6,364 nucleotides of DNA from Clostridiales bacterium (GCA_031289865.1 JAITOQ010000182.1:1-6364); one strand, 5' to 3'; shown: positions 1-5,973, numbered from the stretch's first letter. Numbers and translations: made by a program. Notes: generated from the sequence alone by a model not told the origin.

Positions 1-210
1 TGCTCAGAATTACAACGGATTTTTATCGGAGCGCAACGACCATTATTCTTCGCTATGCTCAGAATAACAACGGCTTTTTATCGGAGCGCAACGACCATTA
101 TTCTTCGCTATGCTCAGAATAACAACGGCTTTTTATCGGAGCGCAACGACCCTTATTCTTCGCTATGCTCGGAATTACAACGACTTTTTATCGGAGCGCA
201 GCGACCCTTA
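1..210. repeat. 55-bp tandem repeat, about 3.8 copies
   Basis: Units begin at 1, 56, 111 and 166, each opening TGCTC(A/G)GAAT. The fourth is cut short after about 45 bases, where it meets the TTTCAAC heptamers. Copies 1 and 2 differ at two positions, copies 2 and 3 at one; copy 4 is more diverged. Each junction between units carries an inverted repeat: TTATTCT (43-49) with AGAATAA (61-67), and again 98-104 with 116-122, each enclosing an 11-base loop; the third junction is imperfect. On the minus strand the core reads TTATTCTGAGCATAGCGA, which resembles, from memory, a widespread bacterial intergenic palindrome of the type ATTCTGAGCG..AGCGAAGAAT. There are no unique spacers between units, so it is not CRISPR. 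Its function is unknown, and the array may continue beyond the left edge. Confidence 0.9.
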
Positions 211-243
211 ATTTTCAACTTTCAATTTTCAACTTTCAACTTT
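211..243. repeat. Heptamer tandem repeat A(T/C)TTTCA, about 4.7 copies
   Basis: The units ATTTTCA, ACTTTCA, ATTTTCA, ACTTTCA and ACTTT follow each other without a gap, giving a perfect 14-base period over 210-237. The run ends one base before the purine-rich ribosome binding site of the DUF296 gene. It therefore replaces any ordinary promoter-proximal sequence there. Short repeats of this kind can gain or lose units by slippage; whether this affects the downstream gene is not shown. Confidence 0.85.
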
Positions 244-257
244 AGAGGGGTAATACA

Positions 258-686
258 ATGGAATACGCAAGATTCGGAAACAAGATATTCGCGAGGATAG
301 ACAAGGGCGAGGAGCTGTTGGAGCAACTGACGGAGATAGTACTCGCGGAGGGGATCGCGCTGGGGAGCGTTTCGGTGATAGGCGCGGCGGATAGGATACG
401 GGCGGGGCTGTTTGAGCCTCTGACCAAAAGCTACCGCGTAAACACGTTTGAGAGGGACATGGAGATCGTTTCTTGCGCGGGAAACATCACGCAAAAGGAC
501 GGAAAACCCTACCTCCATATCCACATCGCGGCGGCGGACAAGGACGGCGCGGTGATAGGCGGTCATCTGAACGAGGCGAGAATAAGTTTGACGGGCGAAG
601 CGGTCATCGATATTGTTTTCGGCGTTATAGAACGCAATTTTGACGGAGGAATAGGGCTAAATCTCTTAAAATTTGAAAAAAAGTAG
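258..686 (+). CDS. PPC / DUF296 domain protein (PD1-like DNA-binding family)
   Basis: This 142-residue protein is one complete PPC (plants and prokaryotes conserved, DUF296) domain. The N-terminus reads FGNKIFARIDKGEEL (residues 6-20), the usual opening strand and turn of the family. The most conserved part is PYLHIHIAAAD (84-94) followed by GGHLNEA (101-107) and the Glu at 114. His87, His89 and His103 form the clustered histidines typical of bacterial members, possibly a metal site. In plants the domain is attached to AT-hooks and helps bind DNA; stand-alone bacterial members have no settled role, so the DNA-binding label is by family name only. The ATG at 258 is chosen because AGAGGGG lies 7 bases upstream and the family homology starts at once. 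The gene appears monocistronic: an A/T-rich inverted repeat overlaps its end and a new promoter follows. No clear promoter is visible upstream, where only repeats are found. Confidence 0.9.
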   Translation: MEYARFGNKIFARIDKGEELLEQLTEIVLAEGIALGSVSVIGAADRIRAGLFEPLTKSYRVNTFERDMEIVSCAGNITQKDGKPYLHIHIAAADKDGAVIGGHLNEARISLTGEAVIDIVFGVIERNFDGGIGLNLLKFEKK

Positions 687-718
687 AAAAAAATAAATTT
701 TTTTTTGATTTTAGCCCT
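653..718 (+). terminator. Possible terminator or A/T-rich stem at the end of the DUF296 gene
   Basis: AGGGCTAAATC (653-663) can pair with GATTTTAGCCCT (707-718), with one extra T in the right arm. Between them lies an A7 run (687-693) and a T9 run (698-706) that can pair further. The left arm is inside the last codons and the stop codon lies in the loop. No T-run follows the GC-containing stem, so this is not a canonical intrinsic terminator. The T9 tract and lack of a downstream partner gene nevertheless suggest transcription ends near here. Confidence 0.35.
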
Positions 719-726
719 CATCATAG

Positions 727-755
727 TTGCTTTATCTTTTCAAATGATATATAAT
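727..755 (+). promoter_or_regulatory. Sigma-A-like promoter for the Sel1 membrane protein gene
   Basis: TTGCTT (727-732) and TATAAT (750-755) are separated by 17 bases. The -10 is a perfect consensus and the -35 matches TTG. Transcription would start near 762, giving a leader of about 218 nt before the ATG at 980. The 293-base gap between the two genes (687-979) otherwise holds the palindrome at 832-848 and an A-rich, purine-rich stretch; no small gene is supported there. A second, much weaker pairing, TTTACT (821-826) with GATATA (844-849), was seen but is not called. Confidence 0.65.
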
Positions 756-831
756 ATGAATAATTCAAGACGATTGGCGTATCCTAAACGATAAAAGGAA
801 TAGATCCGCGCTTTTGTTATTTTACTACAGA

Positions 832-848
832 ATATCAATTTTTGATAT
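832..848. promoter_or_regulatory. 17-bp perfect palindrome in the Sel1 gene leader
   Basis: ATATCAA (832-838), a TTT spacer and TTGATAT (842-848) form two perfect 7-base arms. It sits about 70 bases downstream of the predicted transcription start and 131 bases before the ATG. It could be a repressor operator acting as a roadblock, or a weak RNA hairpin. A/T-rich palindromes of this length can also occur by chance, so a function is only suggested. Confidence 0.35.
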
Positions 849-979
849 AGATCTTAAAAATTTTGTACCATAGAAGCAAAAACAAACGCAGTCCGAAAAT
901 CAGAAACGGAAACGAAAGAAACGGAGACGAAAACCCGAAAAGAACAGACAAAAAAACTAACGGAAGGAGAACATTTTTT

Positions 980-3900
980 ATGAGTAAAAAGAGGAGTATT
1001 TGGTCAATCGCGTACTTAGGCGTCGCGGCGGTCGGAGTGATTCTTGAGATCGCTTGGCTTATCGCCGACGGCGGAAACGCGGTGAGAAACCTTGCACAGC
1101 TTTCGTTCATCGCGAGCTTGCTTGCCTTTGCATGGTTTGTGACGGTCGTATTAGGCGAGTCCAAAGCAAAAGAGGGTTCTAAGCTGTCGGCGATCTTGAG
1201 CGCAAACGTTCAAGGGCTGCTTACGGCGGTTTCCGTCGGCAGCTCGATCATTTTTTGGGCGTTGTTAGCGGGGCGGATCGAGCCGCTAAAAGGGGACGGT
1301 TGGTTCTCCGGTGTCGGCGCGGTCGTACATATCTTTCAAAACGCAGTCGTACCGTTGTTTTTGCTTGCGGCTTGGCTTTTGAACAGATTCAGCGACGATG
1401 AACTCACCTACAAAAACGCGGCGAAATGGCTTGTCGTACCCGTCGCCTATTTTATGGTAGTGGCAGCGGTCGGGGCGATTTCCGTCGCTATAGATCCGAC
1501 CTCAAAGAATTTCGTTTACGCATTTCTCGACCCGTCGTGGGCAGCCGCTCAAGGGGTCGAAGGGATCGCCTTAAATCTTGTGGTCGCGATCGGATTGCTG
1601 TTGGTTCTCTGTCTTATCGTTTTTCTCGTCGGTTTGGTCGTCGTTTGGTTAAAGCTGAAGTTTAAGAGAGCGGCAAAGACCGAAAAGGTTGCAGTGACCA
1701 AAACCGAAGAAACCGAAGAAACGGTCGTCAAGAAAACCGAAGAAAAGGTTACGGGGACTACCGAAGTCGAAAAAATTCTTTTGTACGAGTCTTGCTTAAA
1801 GAGAGCGCAAGAGGGAGATGCGGAGGCGCAGCTCATCGTCGGCGTCATGAACGAACGCGGCGAAGGAGTTCCTCAAGACTTTACCAAAGCGGTTAAGTGG
1901 TACAAAAAGTCCGCTAAGAAAGGAAACGCGGACGCTCAAAACAATCTCGGCTATGCTTACGAGGTAGGACGCGGCGTACCGCAGCAGGATTATGCGGAAG
2001 CGGCGAAGTGGTATGCAAAGTCCGCCGATCAAGGAAACGCGAACGGGCTTTATAACCTCGGTAACAGCTATTATAAAGGAATGGGAGTAAAGAAGGATAG
2101 CAAAAAGGCCGCCGAACTTTACGGAAAAGCGGGCGCGCAAGGGCATTCCGACGCACAAAACAATCTCGGCTATCTATATGAGACGGGCGAGGGCGTACCG
2201 CAAAACAGCGAGCAAGCGGCGCGTTGGTACGGTTATGCGGAGAGTCAAGGCAACGTCTATGCGGCAGATCGTTTGGGCGTCGTCGGAGAACCGACCGAAT
2301 ATCCTTCTAAAAAGGCGTATTATGTCGTGGGCGGCGGTAACGTCGTACATATCCGCGAGGAAGAGAAACAAAACGTCGCGTTGACCGATCCGACCCTAAT
2401 AAAGGAAGCGAGCGACGCAAAGGCGTATCAAATCGCTTTGAAAAAAGCCGAAAGCGGAGATGCGGAGGCACAACTTATCGTCGGCGTCATGAACGAACGC
2501 GGCGACGGTGTTCCGCAAAATCCCGAAGAAGCGGTAAAATGGTACAGAAGATCCGCGACGCAAGGCAACGCGGACGCTCAAAACACTCTCGGCTATGCTT
2601 ACGAAACGGGACGCGGAGTACCGCAAGACTATACGGAAGCGGCAAAATGGTATGAAAAAGCCGCCGATCAAGGAAACGCGAACGGGCTTTATAACCTCGG
2701 TAACAGCTATTACAAGGGCAAAGGCGTCAAAAAGGACAGCGGCAAAGCCGCCGAATTATTCGGCAAGGCGGGCGCGGCGGGACATTCGGGCGCGCAAAAC
2801 AACCTTGGACGGCTCTATGAAATCGGCGACGGAGTACCGCAAAACAACGAGCAATCTGAGAAGTGGTACAGTTATGCGGAGGCGCAAGGCAACGTCTATG
2901 CGGTGAAACGCTTAGGTGTGGTCAACGACCCGACCGAATATCCTATCAAAAATTCGTTTTATGTCGTAGCCGACACCGACACCGTATTGATTCAAGAGGG
3001 AGATCAACCGCTCGTTTCGGACGAAGCCGCGGTTGTGATCAAAGTCAAAGACGAAACGGTTACGGAGACGGTCGCTGAAGCGGCGAAGCAAGAGGATGCT
3101 CTTTCCGACGACGAAAAGAACGCGATTCTCTATCAGACCTATCTTGAAAAAGCCAAACAAGGCGATGCGGAAGCGCAGCTTATCGTCGGTATCATGAACG
3201 AACACGGCGAGGGCGTTCCTCAAAACCTTGAAGAAGCGGCGAGATGGTACAAAAAATCCGCTAAACAAGACAACGCAAACGCGCAAAACAATCTCGGCTA
3301 TGCGTATCAGACGGGACGCGGAGTCCCTCAAGACGCGGGAGAAGCCGTCAAATGGTATGCGAAAGCCGCCGATCAAGACAATGCGAACGGGCTTTATAAT
3401 CTCGGTAACAGCTATTACGCGGGTAACGGCGTAAAGAAAAACACCGCGAAAGCCGCCGCACTCTATGAAAAAGCCGCCGAAAAGGGACATTCCGACGCGC
3501 AAAACAATCTTGGTTATCTATACGAAACGGGCGAAGGCGTACCCGCCGATACCGCGGAGGCAGTCCGTTGGTACGGATATGCGGCAAATCAAGGGAACGT
3601 ATACGCTCAAAATCATTTGGGAGCGACGAGCGATCCTACGGAATACCCGCCGAGAGATACCTATTATGTCGTAACGGACGACAATCAAATCGTCATTCAA
3701 GAGGAAGAGGCAAAACCTAATACCGCGCCCGCTCCGGAAGAAGAGAAGAATTACGTCTATTACACTTATTTTATCAACGAAATAGAGAAGCAAGAAGCGG
3801 CTAAGCTTGCGGAAGAAGAAGCTGTCAAAGCCGCCGAACAAGCCGAGGCGGTTAAAGCCGCCGAAGAAGCGGCAAAGGCGGAGGAAGAAAAAGCGGCGGC

Positions 3901-4690
3901 AGCCGCCGCGGCGACCGCCGTTGACGAAAAAGAAGAGTTCTTGCCGGTTGAAAAGTTTACAGTCGAGGAAGAAGAGGACAAGCGTTCCGACGAGTCCAAC
4001 GAAACGGCGATTTTCGACGACGTTACGCCTGAAATTCCGGAGGGCTATACCTATCAAGACGGTTGGTATTATGTCAACGAGACGGGCGAAAAGGTTGCGA
4101 GAGAGCAGATACTCATACGCGACGATTACTACTACAACTTGCCGGACGAGCTGAAGCCCGAGTTTAGAGAACTCTTTGTCGAGGGAACAAGGGTTTATGT
4201 ACCGAGATTCCCGTTCTATGTCATAGATGGGGACAACACGATGTTCTTTAGATTGGTATTCACATACATTACGAGATACAGAAAGGCAATCTCTATCGAG
4301 CTTCTCGACAATCTCTATGATTATCTCGTCAAAAAGTTTTCAGACCGTGCGGACGTCGTGAGCAAGATAAACGATAAGTTGATTCGTATCTATTTTGCAA
4401 GACGTAAAGAGGACGGAATTCTCGACAAATGCGAAGCGAAGTGCCGCGAGGATATCAATTATAGCTTTGCGTATGTTAAGGATTATCCCGCAAATCTCTA
4501 TTCGCTCAAGAGATTGGTCATGATTCTTGAGAAACAAGACAGACTCTACGAGGCGAAAGCACTCTGCGAAAAGGCATTGAGCCTCGGCATGATCGACGGT
4601 ACAAAGGCGGGCTATCAAGGCAGACTCGATAGGATCACAAGACGTATCGAGGAAGAAGAAGCCATTCGCGCCGAAGATCAAGGCAGATAA
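980..4690 (+). CDS. Six-TM membrane protein with three Sel1-repeat blocks and an unassigned C-terminal domain
   Basis: The 1236-residue product has four parts. Residues 1-230 contain six hydrophobic segments (about 8-29, 37-58, 78-97, 111-134, 150-171, 193-225); the pattern, including VVHIFQNAVVP (115-125) and NFVYAFLDP (177-185), resembles the Pr6Pr / FAR-17a membrane family, at moderate confidence. The basic N-terminus and the KLKFKR after TM6 put both ends in the cytoplasm. Residues 279-449, 493-663 and 728-898 are three blocks, each with four Sel1 repeats of about 36 residues (pattern AxxNLGxxYxxGxGVPQD...AxxWYxKAAxQG) and a partial fifth ending PTEYP...YYVV. Residues 930-982 are Ala/Glu/Lys-rich, probably a coiled coil. 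Residues about 1018-1236 form an acidic, helical, TPR-like domain I do not recognise. Sel1 repeats are alpha-solenoids that bind other proteins, so a membrane-tethered scaffold is inferred. The ATG at 980 is preferred over an in-frame TTG at 863: AAGGAGA lies 10 bases upstream and the membrane domain starts right after it. It is transcribed alone between its own promoter and terminator. Confidence 0.85.
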   Translation: MSKKRSIWSIAYLGVAAVGVILEIAWLIADGGNAVRNLAQLSFIASLLAFAWFVTVVLGESKAKEGSKLSAILSANVQGLLTAVSVGSSIIFWALLAGRIEPLKGDGWFSGVGAVVHIFQNAVVPLFLLAAWLLNRFSDDELTYKNAAKWLVVPVAYFMVVAAVGAISVAIDPTSKNFVYAFLDPSWAAAQGVEGIALNLVVAIGLLLVLCLIVFLVGLVVVWLKLKFKRAAKTEKVAVTKTEETEETVVKKTEEKVTGTTEVEKILLYESCLKRAQEGDAEAQLIVGVMNERGEGVPQDFTKAVKWYKKSAKKGNADAQNNLGYAYEVGRGVPQQDYAEAAKWYAKSADQGNANGLYNLGNSYYKGMGVKKDSKKAAELYGKAGAQGHSDAQNNLGYLYETGEGVPQNSEQAARWYGYAESQGNVYAADRLGVVGEPTEYPSKKAYYVVGGGNVVHIREEEKQNVALTDPTLIKEASDAKAYQIALKKAESGDAEAQLIVGVMNERGDGVPQNPEEAVKWYRRSATQGNADAQNTLGYAYETGRGVPQDYTEAAKWYEKAADQGNANGLYNLGNSYYKGKGVKKDSGKAAELFGKAGAAGHSGAQNNLGRLYEIGDGVPQNNEQSEKWYSYAEAQGNVYAVKRLGVVNDPTEYPIKNSFYVVADTDTVLIQEGDQPLVSDEAAVVIKVKDETVTETVAEAAKQEDALSDDEKNAILYQTYLEKAKQGDAEAQLIVGIMNEHGEGVPQNLEEAARWYKKSAKQDNANAQNNLGYAYQTGRGVPQDAGEAVKWYAKAADQDNANGLYNLGNSYYAGNGVKKNTAKAAALYEKAAEKGHSDAQNNLGYLYETGEGVPADTAEAVRWYGYAANQGNVYAQNHLGATSDPTEYPPRDTYYVVTDDNQIVIQEEEAKPNTAPAPEEEKNYVYYTYFINEIEKQEAAKLAEEEAVKAAEQAEAVKAAEEAAKAEEEKAAAAAAATAVDEKEEFLPVEKFTVEEEEDKRSDESNETAIFDDVTPEIPEGYTYQDGWYYVNETGEKVAREQILIRDDYYYNLPDELKPEFRELFVEGTRVYVPRFPFYVIDGDNTMFFRLVFTYITRYRKAISIELLDNLYDYLVKKFSDRADVVSKINDKLIRIYFARRKEDGILDKCEAKCREDINYSFAYVKDYPANLYSLKRLVMILEKQDRLYEAKALCEKALSLGMIDGTKAGYQGRLDRITRRIEEEEAIRAEDQGR
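1814..3673 (+). repeat. Three long direct repeats encoding Sel1 blocks
   Basis: The units are 1814-2326, 2456-2968 and 3161-3673. Each encodes four Sel1 repeats and the PTEYP...YYVV tail, separated by variable acidic linkers of about 43 and 64 residues. The starts are 214 and 235 codons apart. Identity is strong at DNA level in places: 2022-2073 and 2661-2712 are a perfect 52-bp repeat, and 3366-3417 matches it at 48 of 52 positions. The first block carries one additional Gln codon from a CAGCAG doublet (near 1981-1986), making its second Sel1 repeat 37 residues. The array looks like it arose by internal duplication of a four-repeat unit. Confidence 0.9.
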
Positions 4691-4713
4691 GTTTATAATT
4701 TGATTAAAGCGTT

Positions 4714-4751
4714 AAAAAGCGGTTATCTCAACAGAGATAGCCGCTTTTTTT
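4714..4751 (+). terminator. Strong intrinsic terminator after the Sel1 gene
   Basis: An 11-bp stem, GCGGTTATCTC (4719-4729) with GAGATAGCCGC (4734-4744), closes a 4-base AACA loop with a single G-T wobble. It is flanked by A5 (4714-4718) on the left and T7 (4745-4751) on the right. It begins 23 bases after the stop codon and separates the Sel1 gene from the rpsF operon promoter. Confidence 0.95.
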
Positions 4752-4771
4752 CAAAAACCCACTCAAATCGC

Positions 4772-4800
4772 TTTACTTAGCGGAAAAATTGAGATATAAT
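4772..4800 (+). promoter_or_regulatory. Sigma-A promoter of the rpsF-ssb-rpsR operon
   Basis: TTTACT (4772-4777) and a perfect TATAAT (4795-4800) have the optimal 17-base spacing. Transcription should begin near 4807, leaving a leader of about 71 nt before the rpsF start codon. The position right after a strong terminator fits an independent housekeeping operon. Confidence 0.85.
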
Positions 4801-4806
4801 AGGTAA

Positions 4807-4862
4807 GCGGATTTTTTGTCCGCAAAATCCTTATCCGAAACGAGGGTTTCGGATCGAAGTCC
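4807..4862 (+). promoter_or_regulatory. Structured rpsF leader, candidate S6:S18 autoregulatory element
   Basis: Two hairpins fill the leader. The first can form either as GCGGA (4807-4811) with TCCGC (4819-4823) or as GGATTTT (4809-4815) with AAAATCC (4824-4830). The second is a perfect 9-bp stem, ATCCGAAAC (4833-4841) with GTTTCGGAT (4846-4854), around a GAGG loop. Leaders of many rpsF operons carry a motif that binds the S6:S18 complex, in which a CCG is presented in a bulge between a stem and a hairpin. Here CCG occurs at 4820-4822 and 4835-4837; pairing ATCC (4827-4830) with GGAT (4851-4854) would leave the second CCG in a bulge beside the AAAC/GTTT hairpin. That this is the known motif is inference. 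Confidence 0.45.
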
Positions 4863-4877
4863 AAAAGGAGGTGCAGA

Positions 4878-5159
4878 ATGAATAAATACGAGGTTTTGTA
4901 TATTATTCAGAACGAGCTTAGTGATGAGCAAAAGACGGCGTTGATCGAGAAATTTAAATCGGTCATCGAAACGGGCGGCGGCAGTGTCGAGTCTATAGAC
5001 AAGTGGGGAGCGAAAAAATACGCTTACCCGATTGATTTTAAGACCGAAGGCTACTATGTTCTTATGAACTTTACGTCCGACCCGACTGTTCCGCAAGAAT
5101 TAGAGCGGCAGATGCTTATCACAGACGGTTTTGTTCGCAAGCTGGTTCTAAAAAAATAG
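4878..5159 (+). CDS. rpsF: 30S ribosomal protein S6
   Basis: The 93-residue product is a complete S6, a protein of the 30S platform that binds 16S rRNA as a heterodimer with S18. Diagnostic features are the opening YEVLYII (4-10), the WGAKKYAYPI segment (43-52), EGYYVLMNF (57-65) and the closing ITDGFVRKLVLKK (81-93). The ATG has a near-perfect AGGAGGTG (4866-4873) 4 bases upstream, indicating strong translation. It is the first gene of the operon with ssb and rpsR, encoded with its binding partner S18 in the usual Bacillota order. The C-terminus lacks the long Glu-rich tail seen in some bacteria. Confidence 0.97.
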   Translation: MNKYEVLYIIQNELSDEQKTALIEKFKSVIETGGGSVESIDKWGAKKYAYPIDFKTEGYYVLMNFTSDPTVPQELERQMLITDGFVRKLVLKK

Positions 5160-5177
5160 ATATAAGCAGCGGCTTTG

Positions 5178-5208
5178 CGGATTGCCGAAAAAAATCCGTT
5201 TCAAACGG
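5178..5208 (+). other. Overlapping hairpins in the rpsF-ssb gap
   Basis: CGGATT (5178-5183) can pair with AATCCG (5193-5198), or CCGTT (5196-5200) can pair with AACGG (5204-5208) around a TCA loop. The two share 5196-5198 and cannot form together. There is no T-run directly after either, so they are not a terminator. They could adjust mRNA stability or processing between S6 and SSB; this is only a structural observation. Confidence 0.3.
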
Positions 5209-5243
5209 TAAAATTGACTATAAAAAAATAAGGAGCGCGAAAG

Positions 5244-5666
5244 ATGAACAGAGCTTGTTTGATCGGGAATCTCACGAAGGATCCCGAATTATCCACGACA
5301 ACGTCGGGCCTTTCGGTCTGTAAATTTACTTTGGCGGTATCGCGGCGGTTCCAAAGCGCGGACGGGAGCAGAGAAGCGGATTTTCTCCCCATCATCGTTT
5401 GGAAGGCTCAAGCCGAAAATTGCGCGAAATACCTCAAAAAGGGCAACCGTGCGGCGGTAGTCGGCACGATCCAAACGCGTAGTTATGACGCTCAAGACGG
5501 GTCAAAACGGTATGTTACGGAAATCATTGCGGACGAGGTTCAGTTTTTGAGTTCACGCGAGAGCATTGCGGAACAATCGGCTGAGGACGATGCGCCCGCG
5601 CCGAGATTCGACAGATCCGAAAGACGCGCCGAACTCAAACCGGTAGACGAGGATCTGCCGTTTTAA
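5244..5666 (+). CDS. ssb: Single-stranded DNA-binding protein
   Basis: The 140-residue product is a bacterial SSB that coats single-stranded DNA during replication, recombination and repair. Residues 1-103 form the OB fold, with the family opening RACLIGNLTKDPEL (3-16), the strand CKFTLAVSRRF (26-36), ADFLPIIVWKAQAENCAKYL (45-64) with the conserved Trp53, and the KKGNRAAVVG segment (65-74). A short, charged, Asp/Glu/Arg-rich linker of about 30 residues leads to the acidic tip DEDLPF (135-140), the docking peptide for partner repair and replication proteins. The linker is shorter than in the roughly 170-residue SsbA of Bacillus subtilis, but the tip shows this is a full housekeeping SSB rather than a tail-less competence type. 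AGGAG (5231-5235) lies 8 bases before the ATG. It sits between the S6 and S18 genes, as is typical in Bacillota, and shares their promoter. Confidence 0.97.
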   Translation: MNRACLIGNLTKDPELSTTTSGLSVCKFTLAVSRRFQSADGSREADFLPIIVWKAQAENCAKYLKKGNRAAVVGTIQTRSYDAQDGSKRYVTEIIADEVQFLSSRESIAEQSAEDDAPAPRFDRSERRAELKPVDEDLPF

Positions 5667-5724
5667 AGGAACTTGCGGAAAGCGCAAGTATCTCACAATT
5701 TCATAATTTTATAAGGAGTTTAGT

Positions 5725-5973
5725 ATGGCGGACAATAAAGAAGTCAAACGTCCTATGAAACGCATTCCCAAGAAAAAGGTTTGCGTGTTTTGCGTGGACA
5801 AAATCGACGAGGTAGACTATAAAGACGTCGCAAAATTAAAAAGATTTGTCACCGAAAAGGGCAAAATGATGCCGAGAAGAATGACGGGTACTTGCGCAAA
5901 ACACCAAAGAGTGCTTGCGGAAGGGATTAAACGCGCCCGTATCATGGCATTGCTGCCGTTTAAAGGCGAATAA
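5725..5973 (+). CDS. rpsR: 30S ribosomal protein S18
   Basis: The 82-residue product is S18, the 30S platform protein that pairs with S6. The basic N-terminus is followed by KKVCVFC (17-23), then DYKDVAKLKRFVTEKGKMMP (31-50) and the signature RRMTGTCAKHQR (51-62). Cys20, Cys23, Cys57 and His60 make a zinc-binding type (C+) S18; many bacteria have a paralogue or version that has lost these residues. Retaining the ligands implies zinc use. AAGGAG (5713-5718) is 6 bases before the ATG. It is the last gene of the operon, 58 bases after ssb, and a hairpin follows 29 bases after its stop codon. Confidence 0.97.
   Translation: MADNKEVKRPMKRIPKKKVCVFCVDKIDEVDYKDVAKLKRFVTEKGKMMPRRMTGTCAKHQRVLAEGIKRARIMALLPFKGE

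Noticed and set aside
1..210. CRISPR array
   Set aside because: The whole 55-bp period is conserved, with no variable spacers, and no cas genes are present.
55..300. Open frame of 81 codons through the 55-bp repeats
   Set aside because: It is made mostly of the tandem repeat, has no ribosome binding site, resembles no protein, and overlaps the well-supported DUF296 gene in another frame.
863..979. In-frame TTG start giving a 39-residue N-terminal extension of the Sel1 protein
   Set aside because: There is no ribosome binding site before the TTG, the extension is low-complexity and basic, and the ATG at 980 has AAGGAGA at proper distance and begins at the membrane domain.
2912..3502. Long minus-strand frame of 196 codons, and similar frames opposite the Sel1 gene
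   Set aside because: They mirror the repetitive Sel1 codons, recur at the same place in each block, and lack ribosome binding sites and family similarity.
3807..4154. Lys/Arg-rich plus-strand frame in the Ala/Glu region
   Set aside because: It is a frame-shifted reading of the coiled-coil codons (GAA, AAG, GCG) and has no independent start signal.
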